Source of the DNA: Salvia splendens
Taxonomy: Eukaryota; Streptophyta; Magnoliopsida; Lamiales; Lamiaceae
DNA: 64,000 nt
Direction: 5' to 3'
Assembly (NCBI RefSeq): GCF_004379255.2
Contig: NC_056049.1
Location: 4,774,001 to 4,838,000, forward strand
A model generated the notes under the pieces. It worked only from the letters and a program-made list of their open reading frames with translations, was not told the origin of the DNA and did no database searches. Every line of letters starts with the position of its first letter. Positions within the stretch are counted from its first letter, which is position 1. A program made the position numbers and the translations under genes. Of the stretch, positions 22,148-32,110 are shown piece by piece.

Positions 22148-22150
22148 TCA

Positions 22151-23201
22151 TGCTGCCTATTACAAGTTTATGAAAACTTGAAAGCTAATTGAGTTTCCCA
22201 GAAGTTTTATACCTTTGACATTGTATTAATCAAATAAAGAGAACATTCATGGTCTCTGTGAATTTTTTATTTAAAAAATGAAAAAAAGAGATTCTCAGGT
22301 TGAGTTACATTATAAATAGATTTTAACTTACAACTATATAATTTTGTTCACAAAGCATCTCAGACTATCAGCATCACTAAAAAAATGTCTAAAGATACTT
22401 TTTTTATTTTTTATTTTTATCAATTAAGAATACTAATTTGTGTATTTAAATGCATAACATTTTTCCATATAAGATAAGTTTGTTATAGTGCATCCCGGTT
22501 TGCAACTGTCCGAATATTTTAGTGTCTCACGCGTATTTTACTATCAAATTATTACTATTTTAATACTATTATTTATCGTAGAAATGGAAATTATAATAAC
22601 ATAACAAACATCTTAATATCGTATTAATACTACAAGAAATGGAAGTTTAAAATATCCTAATGATGGAGTACTCAATCTTAATAATAAAATTAAACCACAA
22701 AAATATGTACTTGCAAAAGCCAAATTAATTAAAAACACAAGGAAAAGCAATTGAAGAAAAACACTTCGTTAAACGAGAATGATGCTCACATAAGGTAGGT
22801 AGCATATCATTTCTCTTGATCTTCTAATGTTATGAATAGCGAAGGAAAATAGAAATGGATTAATCATAGTTTTAAAAAATAAATATTTCTAAGAAATTTC
22901 ATTATTACTGGGGGCTATGGGCCCACACATAATATACCTACAAAATTAAAAATATATATATACATGGATTATGGATTCAAAAAAATAACTTGGGGAACTT
23001 AAATCCATATTTTCAACGACAAATAAATATGTATCTTTAAACAAATGCAAGGTCCAAATCTTGTTGATACTCAAGATTTCAATGAAACGCTCGACTATAA
23101 TATGGCAACAATATAATGTTAATAAATACGAATTATTTCAAAATAAAACGGTAAATAATTGGGATTGCAATATTAATGTGGATGATTTTCCGATTCTTGG
23201 A
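22151..23201. other. AT-rich DNA upstream of the intact DEFL gene
   Basis: 22640-23000 resembles 32380-32860 (shared AAGAAATTTCAT.ATT and CATGGATTATGGA blocks) and 23080-23200 resembles the upstream region of the DEFL pseudogene. No coding frame was recognised. Confidence 0.5.
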
Positions 23202-23210
23202 TATATATAA
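23202..23210 (+). promoter_or_regulatory. TATA box of the DEFL gene
   Basis: TATATATAA, 82-90 bp before the start codon. The pseudogene paralogue keeps a similar TATATAT at about 18504-18510. Confidence 0.55.
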
Positions 23211-23291
23211 TGAGGCAGCAACACCATCGGAATATAGTAGATGCAACCAATATATTATTAGTAAACAAAAAGAAAGGTTAAATCAAGTAGA

Positions 23292-23605
23292 ATGGCTAAG
23301 CTATCTTTAGTTCTATTCTTCCTTGTATTATCAGGTATACATATTTATTTTTATTGGTTAATTTTAAATTTATTATTATTAGATAAACAATAAAATCTGT
23401 TTTTGCAGTGGCAGTGGGCACAATCGTTGAAGTGAATGGACAACAAAAATGCACAACTATAATTGATAACAGAGGTTGTAGCCTTCCAGATTGTGAAGCT
23501 AACTGCAAGGCCGAATTCAAAGGGGAAGGATATTGCGCTCCTAATGGATTTGGCCGCATTTTAGTGTGTAATTGCAATTATGATTGTGCATCAAAATGCA
23601 ATTAG
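23292..23605 (+). CDS. Defensin-like (DEFL/LCR-type) secreted peptide, two exons
   Basis: Exon 1 is 23292-23334 and exon 2 is 23409-23605, joined in phase 1, giving 79 residues. The first ~20 residues (MAKLSLVLFFLVLSVAVG) form a signal peptide split by the 74-bp intron, the standard DEFL gene plan. The mature part has nine cysteines in the spacing C-x8-C-x4-C-x3-C-x9-C-x10-C-x-C-x3-C-x3-C; the first eight match the DEFL cysteine-stabilised fold and the last is extra. Such peptides are secreted and act in antimicrobial defence or cell signalling, often in reproductive tissue; the target is unknown. This is the only DEFL copy in the window that looks complete. Confidence 0.85.
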
Positions 23606-23961
23606 CTTGGCTTACTATTTTAATTCATCTTGAAATTTCAAGATTTATTTTTATCCATGTGATTCTAATAACACTAGATTGAGAGATGTTCCCTCTCATC
23701 ATCATAGATCAATAGTAACCATCATTTTATTATCTCACAATTGCAAGAAAAAAATAATAATTAGCTCATTACACTCCTATTTCATTGTGTGTTGTTTTAG
23801 GTCATTTGTAAAGAATCAACCAACTACAAATAAATTCAACTTCTACCTACCACCACATGTAGTTAGCTAGACATTTTTATTTATTTAATTATCTATATTT
23901 TTTTTGTAACATACATTAAAGTTTAAATAATTGGAAATGGGACAGTTGATGGTTAGTTCTG

Positions 23962-24284
23962 TGATACGAGAATATCTCTACGAATATCCCCAAATCTCTC
24001 TTATTTAGTTTAATATTGATTTAGCATATATTTCCCATATATTATTAGGATCTTTATTTTCTTGTTCTCTAAGTCAGGATAGTCTTATAAATAGGAGGCA
24101 TTGTATTCTTCCCATTCATTCAATAAATATCAATTATCCTTCTATTTTATTTTCTCTTACTCTCTTTCCTTTCAAACGTGCAAAACGCACACAATCATAA
24201 TTTTGACGCCGGATTGATCGACGGGCAAAAGCTCCCGCGACGTTCGACGCAAAATCTACGAGTTAAGGAACTTCATCCTTAACA
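23962..24284 (+). repeat. 5' LTR of the 23.9-kb element
   Basis: Opens TGATACGAGAATATC, closes CCTTAACA. A TATAAATAGGAGG promoter-like box is present at about 24087-24099. The sequence after it, ATTGGTGCTTTCATCG, is the likely primer-binding region; the primer tRNA was not identified. Confidence 0.9.
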
Positions 24285-24328
24285 ATTGGTGCTTTCATCG
24301 TGATCTCTTCCCCCGAATCGTTGTCTAC

Positions 24329-24739
24329 ATGTCGTACAGCTACACCGGATATCAACTCCGGCAGGCGGATTACCACCCATGGCAGCCCGTATCTCAACCC
24401 CTGCTCCATCCGAACAGAGCGTTAGATCAACAACCATCATATCCATATCCACAGGATGGGAGACTCCACCCACAACACCATCCCTACCAAGCCCGTCAAC
24501 CCACTTCCTGGGACCCGCCATGGCTGCGCCAGGAAACTGCGTATCGGCAACCATCGTCCTACGAGCCAAATTCGTACTCGCCACCACCGCCCTCTTGTTG
24601 GGACCCGCCAACGTTGTGCACGCAGCAGGGATACTCTCAGCCTTATCAACCGCCTCAGCAGCCACGCCACACCACGCTCAGACAGCCCACTTGCTGGGAC
24701 CCGCCATGGGTGCGCACGCAGCAGAGTTCTTCGACCTAA
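24329..24739 (+). CDS. Pro/Gln-rich repeat protein of the LTR element
   Basis: The first ATG frame after the LTR encodes 136 residues, starting MSYSYTGYQLRQADYHPW. It carries three imperfect repeats ending SWDPPWLR, CWDPPTLC and CWDPPWVR, spaced by Pro/Gln/Tyr-rich sequence. The minus-strand relative at 10-11 kb has the same motif type. No known gag fold was recognised; a gag-like or unrelated role is possible. It overlaps the longer frame at 24456-25397, so a frameshift or separate translation would be needed to join them. Confidence 0.5.
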   Translation: MSYSYTGYQLRQADYHPWQPVSQPLLHPNRALDQQPSYPYPQDGRLHPQHHPYQARQPTSWDPPWLRQETAYRQPSSYEPNSYSPPPPSCWDPPTLCTQQGYSQPYQPPQQPRHTTLRQPTCWDPPWVRTQQSSST

Positions 24740-25397
24740 ATGTGATCAAGTTGGAGTGGAAGGGGTTTTGTTAGACCATGAGGAAACGAATGGATTTCTA
24801 AAAGCTTCATCACAGGGTATGACTATACAGGAGTTTTGTTTCCAAGCTCAACGTGAAGCACTGGAGTGCATTCCGGTGGGATTGGATTTCTGTGAGATGT
24901 TCTGTAGTTATGGCGGTAAGGCAATGGTGATGTATTGTCCACGACGACCGAGAATGCGTGTGATCGTAGGTATTCACGAAGTTGATGAAGGTGCTATCAA
25001 TGCTTTAGCGGTGCATCATCATATTTGGATTGATATTGGGTTTGTTGAATACCGAAAGGTGGGCGAGACTTCCCTAGGAATTATTGCTTCGCTTTCTCCT
25101 AGTCGAGTAAGTGCAAAGCAACGGTCGTGTACGTTTGATCCAGGAGGGAGTATTTTGCGACACTTTGCTCGTGATTGTAAAAAGATTGAAGCATTTGATG
25201 GTTGGGAAACAACAACAATTCAGATGTGTTATCATCCACAGAATTATGTTCTTAAGCTCGGGACTTCTGTGGGTGTCCTTGCACTTCGTCAACTTTGTGC
25301 AATTCTTGAGGATTTGCATACATTTGATCCGGGTGGGGATACCTCGCCAAAGCTTCTAGTCGCGACACTCTTTGTTTTGTCGTGGTTTCCACCTTGA
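24456..25397 (+). CDS. Long frame of the LTR element, conserved C-terminus
   Basis: 313 codons. Roughly the first 100 residues read the DNA repeats in another frame (PLPGTRHGCAR, PLVGTRQRCAR, PLAGTRHGCAR), so true coding may begin later, near VGVEGVLLDHEE. The remaining ~210 residues are ordinary in composition and contain two FDPGG motifs, the last close to the end (TFDPGGDTSPKLL...SWFPP), like the related element at 9650-9991. No known domain was recognised. Confidence 0.5.
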   Translation: MGDSTHNTIPTKPVNPLPGTRHGCARKLRIGNHRPTSQIRTRHHRPLVGTRQRCARSRDTLSLINRLSSHATPRSDSPLAGTRHGCARSRVLRPKCDQVGVEGVLLDHEETNGFLKASSQGMTIQEFCFQAQREALECIPVGLDFCEMFCSYGGKAMVMYCPRRPRMRVIVGIHEVDEGAINALAVHHHIWIDIGFVEYRKVGETSLGIIASLSPSRVSAKQRSCTFDPGGSILRHFARDCKKIEAFDGWETTTIQMCYHPQNYVLKLGTSVGVLALRQLCAILEDLHTFDPGGDTSPKLLVATLFVLSWFPP

Positions 25398-25427
25398 GGA
25401 CAAGGTGGATTTTAACAGAGGGGGAGT

Positions 25428-25750
25428 TGATACGAGAATATCTCTACGAATATCCCCAAATCTCTCTTATTTAGTTTAATATTGATTTAGCATATATTTC
25501 CCATATATTATTAGGATCTTTATTTTCTTGTTCTCTAAGTCAGGATAGTCTTATAAATAGGAGGCATTGTATTCTTCCCATTCATTCAAGAAATATCAAT
25601 TATCCTTCTATTTTATTTTCTCTTACTCTCTTTCCTTTCAAACGTGCAAAACGCACAAAATCATAATTTTGACGCCGGATTGATCGACGGGCAAAAGCTC
25701 CCGCGACGTTCGACGCAAAATCTACGAGTTAAGGAACTTCATCCTTAACA
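25428..25750 (+). repeat. 3' LTR of the 23.9-kb element
   Basis: Near-identical to 23962-24284, followed by the ttctg duplication. Confidence 0.92.
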
Positions 25751-25755
25751 TTCTG

Positions 25756-26128
25756 CAAAAGTTATGTTGCTTATTACACGTTTATGAAAACTAATTGAGT
25801 TTCCTGAAAGTGGTCAATCTTAAAGAAGGGAGTATAAAAGAAATAAAATTAAAAGAAGTTGCAAATGAGATGTGGATATATAATTAGTGTGTGAATATTT
25901 GTTGTATATATTAAAGTCCACCGACTACTAGACTACAATTAGAAGCAATCTAATATGTTGCTGGATTTTAATGACGAATCATTTTTTAGGATACAGTTGG
26001 ATTCAAGGTAACAGAATTAATTATGAAATCGTGATGAATTAATTTTACTTTACCATTGCTGCATAAAAGTGCAAATTTCTGTAACTGAAGATTTTTATGC
26101 CTTAAAAGTTCAGTCAAATAGATAAATA
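25756..26128. repeat. Continuation of the DEFL 3' flank
   Basis: The part 25760-25995 is the copy matched in inverted orientation by 5965-6240. Beyond 26000 no feature was recognised. Confidence 0.65.
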
Positions 26129-26390
26129 CTCTATCGTTCCTTAAATTTTGTCACATATTTTCATTTTCATCCGTCTCACAAAATTTGTCACATTTCACTT
26201 TTACTATTTTTGGTAGTATACCTCATGTTCAATTAACTCATTACTCGCATTTTATTATATAGTAATAGGCTAATAGCTAATATATAAAAGTAGGACATAC
26301 TATCTACTAACTTTTTCCACCCACTTTCTATTACATTTTTTAAAGCCTGTGTCCGATTAAAGTGTGATAAAATTTAAGGAACTGGGGGAG
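26129..26390. mobile_element. Stowaway-like MITE, diverged
   Basis: Ends CTCTATCGTTCCTTAAATTT and AAATTTAAGGAACTGGGGGAG are inverted repeats, flanked by TA. A weaker relative is at 31836-32040. Confidence 0.65.
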
Positions 26391-27340
26391 TACTAATGAA
26401 CTTTTCTCCTTTATCATGTGTGATGGAGTAATTTTTTGATTGATTTATATTGGAAAAAATAATAAAGACTTTTATTCATTCTACTGTACAAATTAACACT
26501 CCAAATTACTAATCTTCAATACTATATACAAATACTAAATTACACCTTCAGTGGATTTTAATTAAGAAATGTAAAAGAAAATTGGTGGAAAAAATTATGT
26601 GGAATACGACTCTCACTTTTACATATTAGTTTATAATAGAATATGGGTGTAATGAATTAATAAAAAAGTGAGAGTCAGTTACTAAAAATGGAAAAACAAT
26701 TTGGACATTATTTCGTAGACAACCGAAATGAAAATGTGAATACTATCTTGTGGACAGATAGAGTACATCTAATCAATGGAATATTTATTTATTTATTTAT
26801 TGTTTACATCTTATCAAACCGTTTTGCACCTTTAAAGTATGAGTAACTAATTAAACCGTTTTGAATCCGGAAAATCCGTCGTTTCGGTCGTGAATCGTTG
26901 ACTGATTACCCGATTTTCCAAAGCAATTTTCAACATTCCTAAAAGATAGTGTGCTTTGAGATTCCATTTCTTATCTGCGCACAACGTAAAAATACCTTAA
27001 CCACTCCGCGACAAGCACCTTAGTCAAATATTTACAAAATTAAAAAATTTAATTATGCTTACAAAATATTTTGTTATATTTACAAAATATTGTATTTGAT
27101 TATATATTTTCTTATTTTATTACTCCCTCCGTTCGTAATAAAATTACTAATGACCTTATATTCTGCTAATTCACCTCAATCATATTTTATTATAAAATAT
27201 CATTATTTTATTTAACAAAATCAAACAAAAATACTTAAAACATTTACCAGTGGAAAGATGGAATATTGAGTTATACCTTCTCAACCCCACGTTTTAGACA
27301 GCCCACAATATACAAAGCTGGTAAATATGAGATGAATTCG

Positions 27341-27371
<31 letters not shown>

Positions 27372-27430
27372 GCTTCCCTTCCAAAAGAAATACCCACGGC
27401 GGCTTTCCCTTCCTTAACAAGGAGTACCAA

Positions 27431-29793
27431 ATGGGTAGGCCAAGGTGTATGCCGCAGCAGCTCCTTTTCATCTTATTTCTCATTGCTAATTCCTTCAATG
27501 CCGACGCCGCCGGGGTCAAATTCGAGCTCATCCACCGCCACCACCTGCATCCAGGCGGCGCCCTTCCGCTGCGGAAGCTAGTCCACAGCGACGCCTCTCG
27601 CTCGCAAGCCATGTCAAGGAAAGTGAGGAGCAAATTCAATGCTTCCGGTGAACTTCCGTTGCATTCCGCCGCCGACTACGGCGTGGGGCAGTACCTGGTG
27701 AAGCTCAAAATGGGGACGCCGGGGCAGCATCTCGTGCTGATCCCCGACACCGGGAGTGACCTCACTTGGACCAAGTGCAGGTACACTACTCTGTTATTTT
27801 TTAAGAGGATCAATAATGGTTTCCCATTTAAAGATATTTTACCAACTGATCCTAATTGCAGGTACAAATGCCACGGGGATGACTGCGGCAGGATAAAGAC
27901 TGGCCACCGCAGCCGCGTGTTCCACGCTGATCGCTCCTCGTCATTCAAGACTGTGCCGTGCTCTTCCACCACATGCCAGACTGATCTTGTTGATCTCTTC
28001 TCCCTCGCTATCTGCCCATCTCCACTCGACCCCTGCGCCTATGATTACAGGTTCTTTCACACACGCACTTCATTATTTGCAAGTAAAGTTGACAATTAAG
28101 TACTCTTTTATCTCTTCAAAAGTAGATGTCACACTTTTTTTTGTCCCACAAAAAATGTTACTACATTTCTTTTTTAAATTCTGTTTTATATTAAATATAA
28201 ATATATTTTGTAGTATTTTCTATCTCCACTTAATATACAAAAACATCTCCTAAAATTTCATTTTATTATCCAAATATGACATGTATTATTGAATGGTAGG
28301 GGCATTTGGGGTTGAATTAGTCATAGGCTGACTACACCCACCTACTAGTGTGAAATTAAAATTAAGAGCTCTACTAAATGACATGAATATTATGATAGGG
28401 ACACTCCTACCGTCCATCATTAATTGGTTAAAGTTGACTCACTTAAATTTTAATTGTCACATTTTATTTTACTATATTTAGTAAGATCTCATATTTTGCT
28501 ATTTCATTTTACTATTATAAAATTAATAAGAATAATATAAAAAATAAGATCCATATTTTATTAACTTTTTCTTCTATTTTTATAGTTAAGTAAAACTCGC
28601 ACTAGTCAACTAATTTTGCAAAAATAATGAGAAATGAAAGTATAAATTAGTGAAATGTGGGGTTGGGAAATTAATTTGCGGATTGAAAACAAAAGAAATT
28701 TGATAGAACTAATCGCGGACGAGAGGAACATTTTTTTAAGTGAATTGAAAGCAAGTAGCAACCCTATCTTAGATTTTCTCTCACATTTTGTTAGGTCACT
28801 ATCACAAAATTTTACGTATTTATTTATTTTCCTAGTATTATAGCATTTCTGGAAAAAGAAACCTCATTTATTGAAGCTCACAAAAATGAAAACAAATGAG
28901 CCTAGCTCTCCATGTTGAATAGAATAGTCTCATTAATTATTTCTTTCCATATTCACAACACGATTAGCTACGTGGATGGCACGAGCGCGCAGGGCATATT
29001 CGCCCACGAGACCCTCACGTTCAGCCTCACCAACGGGAGAACGGCGAGTCTCCGCAACGTCCTCGTGGGCTGCAGCGAGTCCTCCACCGGCCGGAGCCTA
29101 CTCGGCGCGGACGGCATAATGGGACTGGGATACAGCACCAACTCGAACGCCGTCCACGCCGCGGGCGCGTTCGGGGGCAAGTTCTCGTACTGCCTCGTCG
29201 ACCACCTGAGCCCGAGAAGCGTCTCGAGCCACCTCATCTTCGGCTCCTACAAAGACGCCAACGTCTCCGTGGCCTGGATGCGGCACACGGAGCTAGTGCT
29301 GGGCGCGATCGGCACGCTCTACGCCGTCCGCGTCCGAGGCATCTCGGTTGGGGGGGCGATGCTCGACATCCCGGCCGAGGTCTGGGACTTCGGACGCGGC
29401 GGCGGCGCGATGCTGGACTCGGGCACGACGCTCACGGTGCTGACGACGCCGGCTTACGAGCCCGTGATGGCTGCCTTGCGGGGGTCGCTGCGCGGTTCCC
29501 AGCGGGTGTATGAAGGGGAAGTGGGCCCGCTCGAGTACTGCTTCAACTCGACCGGGTTTGATGAGAGGGTTGTGCCGAGGTTTATGCTGCATTTTGTGGA
29601 CGGGGCGAGGTTTGAGCCGCCGGTGAAGAGCTACGTGATCGATGACACACCCGAGGTGAAGTGCCTCGGGTTCGCGGACGGCGGGGCCGGGCCGGGTGCG
29701 AGTATTGTTGGGAATATTATGCAGCAGAATCATTTGTGGGAGTTTGATTTTGGCAACAGGAGGTTGGGGTTTGGTCCCTCCTCTTGTGCTTAG
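27431..29793 (+). CDS. A1 aspartic protease (nepenthesin type, NANA-like), three exons
   Basis: Exons 27431-27780, 27862-28050 and 28968-29793 join in phase to 454 residues. The start is the ATG before MGRPRCMPQQLL, giving a hydrophobic signal peptide ending near NADAAG; upstream frame extensions are AT-repeat DNA. Both active-site motifs are present, DTGSDL (Asp ~106) and LDSGTT (Asp ~330). The Cys-rich insertion typical of plant nepenthesin-like enzymes follows the first (KCHGDDC, VPCSSTTC, CPSPLDPC). Blocks such as FSYCLVDHLS, GGARFEP-like GARFEPPVKSY and IVGNIMQQNHLWEFD resemble Arabidopsis NANA (At3g12700), a chloroplast-linked protease affecting sugar levels; that match is from memory. 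Intron 1 is read-through open but has clean gt-ag ends. Exon 3 is markedly GC-rich. Confidence 0.9.
28051..28967 (+). other. Second intron of the aspartic protease
   Basis: AT-rich intron of 917 bp, donor cag|gttctt and acceptor cgattag. Apart from a few palindromic tracts, no element was delimited. Confidence 0.7.
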
Positions 29794-30279
29794 ACTCAAT
29801 TTGGCCACATTGGTGTCCCTTTTTCTCATTCAAATTTATATATATATAGATTGCATGAAATGAAAATTGTTTGAGGGTACATGAGTGGGTTATAGTGATA
29901 TAGTGCCTCATTAAAAGTGCTACTAATAACATGATCATGTGATTGTGATGGTTAGCATTGTTGAGGATTCATTTTGTTGTTTCTTCGCTTCTTTGTCAAC
30001 ACTACATCTTTGTTTGGTTTGGTATACTTATGTTTTGACTTTGAAGTAAAAAAACTACGGTTAGTAAAGTCTGTCGTGATTGTAAGTAGTACTCCAACAA
30101 GAATTCAATTTTGTATAGCAACTCAACGCTAACTTGCTAAGATATCATTTTCTTAATTACTAGTATAATGAAGTAAATTTAAATCTTTTCCCTTAAATTT
30201 AATTTTTATTTTCAAGATTCTTGTAGAGATGCGAAAATAAAATTAACAAGTGTAAGTTCAAATATATATAAAAATATGA
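29794..30279. other. 3' flank of the aspartic protease
   Basis: Probable 3' UTR and intergenic DNA. The part after 30180 resembles 7490-7600 (shared AAGTTCAAATATATATAAA block). Confidence 0.5.
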
Positions 30280-30561
30280 TACTATAGTATATCATACGTA
30301 CCTAATATAATATAAAATCATTTTTAAATTATTCTGAAGAGGTATATATGAGAGCATTTTTGTTGCTTTATTTATTGTGGGGGTGTATTGGCGTTAGTTT
30401 TGTCAGACATTTTTCCTTTGTTTTTGATTTAGCTACATATCCATCTTATTCAGATATCGCTTTATTCAAATATCGTTGTGTTGATGGTCTTGTTGTTTGT
30501 TTTCGGTTGAATTTATACTTTTAATGTTCATCATATTTTGTGGTTGAATCTTTTATCTAAT

Positions 30562-31792
30562 TTATACATATATAAAATGGCGAGTTTTGGCCTTAATCTT
30601 AAGTATTTATTAGTTTTTGGGTATAAATTTAAATATTTAAACTTTTGGGTAAATCTAGATATTTGTAGTAACTATAATGAATATAATGTGTAATAAATGT
30701 CATAAAATAATTTAGGCGTAACAGTTACAAATATTTAATTTTTAGTTTAAATATTAGGAGTATGAATTTTGGGTCACTAATGAAATCATAAAGTATTTAT
30801 TAGTTTTTGGGTATAATACTTTTTCTAGGCGTTTCTTCTATAAAGTATCCACGGATTTTTTTTAAACTATAGCCAATTTTCACTAAATAATGATTAATGA
30901 TTTAGGCGTTTTTTTCAAAATCACTTAGGCGTTTCCTAGGGTTGCTAATATAAATTAATACTATTTATTAATTGTTATTGATTACCTATATAGAGGAGGC
31001 ATTTTTGTGTGATGTATGATGGAATTTGAAAGGTTTAAGAGATTGATGTTGTCTTTGTATCTATAAATACATGTTCTTTAGTTGTGGAATTATCTTTTCA
31101 TTGTGGTTCTATATTTTTTTTTGTTCACGTTTCTCGACGACAAATTGTATTAGAGCATGGGGTAGAGGGGTCGTAGATGACGCGATGATGTGGTGGGATT
31201 TATGTGTAGCATCATTTTTCTGCAGCTAGACACATGCCCAATTTGCATTTTTGATTTAATCTTTTTCGGTATTTTTATTATTATTAGTTTGATTAATTTT
31301 ATACTAGATTTATTCAACGTTTGAGATTAAATGTGTAATATGTAAGTTGTTGTAAACTACAAAAGTTAATCTTATATGCTAGAAGATTATTGATAGAAAC
31401 ACCATTTACATGTATTGTTTTCTCTGCAGGTGTTCAGTCCTATGAGTTCTGTTGGAGAGTGACGAGTTGTGAAGAATCTAAGGTTTTAGTTTATAATGTT
31501 GATTTTAAGTTTAATGTTTATGTAGTGTATGAGTAATTATCCATTGGGTTTAATTCTTTATTGTGATAGATTTTTATCTTCCTACTCCATGATTTAATGT
31601 TTAAACATTATATTATGTGATTGTTTCAAATTTATTATGCTTCAATGTTGATTTGTATAGATTTTTTATTCTCTTATAACTAAAAATTGTCACTCATATT
31701 GTTCATTATTAATAATAATTCTAATTTTATTTAAAACTGGAAATTAATACTTTAAAAATATATAATGTGCGTAGCACATGGGTGATACTAGT
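30562..31792 (+). mobile_element. Probable non-autonomous Helitron
   Basis: The 3' end has a short hairpin (atgtgc-gta-gcacat) about 10 bp before a terminal CTAGT, as in plant Helitrons, and the 5' end TTATACATATATAAAATGG resembles the usual TCTATAC... start, with TC changed to TT. No target duplication is seen. Comparison with duplication copy 1 marks it as an insertion. No Rep/helicase frame is present; a region near 31130-31500 has non-repetitive sequence that could be captured DNA. Confidence 0.55.
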
Positions 31793-31835
31793 AGTAAAAT
31801 AAAAATCGACCATTGACGATATATAGATATCGGAT

Positions 31836-32040
31836 AAAGTTTGTCACATTTTTCCATTTCCGTCCATTACACAAATTTATCACATTTTACTTTTTACCAT
31901 TTTTTGTAGTTGACCTTATATTCCACTAACTCATTCTCACTCAAATTTTATTTCAAAACTAATCCACTAATTTTTTTTACTCATATTTTTAAAAAATTTC
32001 TTAAAATATATGTGTGGTTTAAGTGTTGCAAAATGGAGTA
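31836..32040. mobile_element. Degenerate MITE relic
   Basis: Internal blocks (TTTGTCACATTTTTCCATTT, AAATTTATCACATTTTAC, CCACTAACTCATT) follow the layout of the MITE at 26129-26390, but the ends have decayed. Confidence 0.4.
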
Positions 32041-32110
32041 TGTCATATGCTATGTCATATGTGCATACTCAATAATTTATGGACTACTATTGTAATATTT
32101 TATTCTATAC

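Larger units (their letters stand above)
23962..25750 (+). mobile_element. Young non-autonomous LTR retrotransposon
   Basis: LTRs of 323 bp lie at 23962-24284 and 25428-25750 and differ at only about two positions by eye, indicating recent insertion. The target duplication ttctg is at 23957-23961 and 25751-25755. The polypurine run (agagggggag) precedes the right LTR. The 1.14-kb interior has Pro/Gln-rich repeat frames and a longer frame, but no protease, integrase or reverse transcriptase. It shares its 3' frame and polypurine context with the element at 9257-11955, though the LTRs differ. Confidence 0.92.
30280..32110 (+). repeat. Segmental duplication B, copy 2, split by an insertion
   Basis: 30280-30560 and 31793-32110 together correspond to 17156-17520. 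The material between is absent from copy 1. Confidence 0.65.

Noticed and set aside
27266..27430. N-terminal extension of the aspartic protease
   Set aside because: It translates an AT repeat and lacks signal-peptide features; the next in-frame ATG at 27431 gives a proper signal peptide.
27781..27861. Aspartic protease intron 1 as coding sequence
   Set aside because: The frame stays open, but the inserted residues are foreign to the family and the ends are clean gt/ag.
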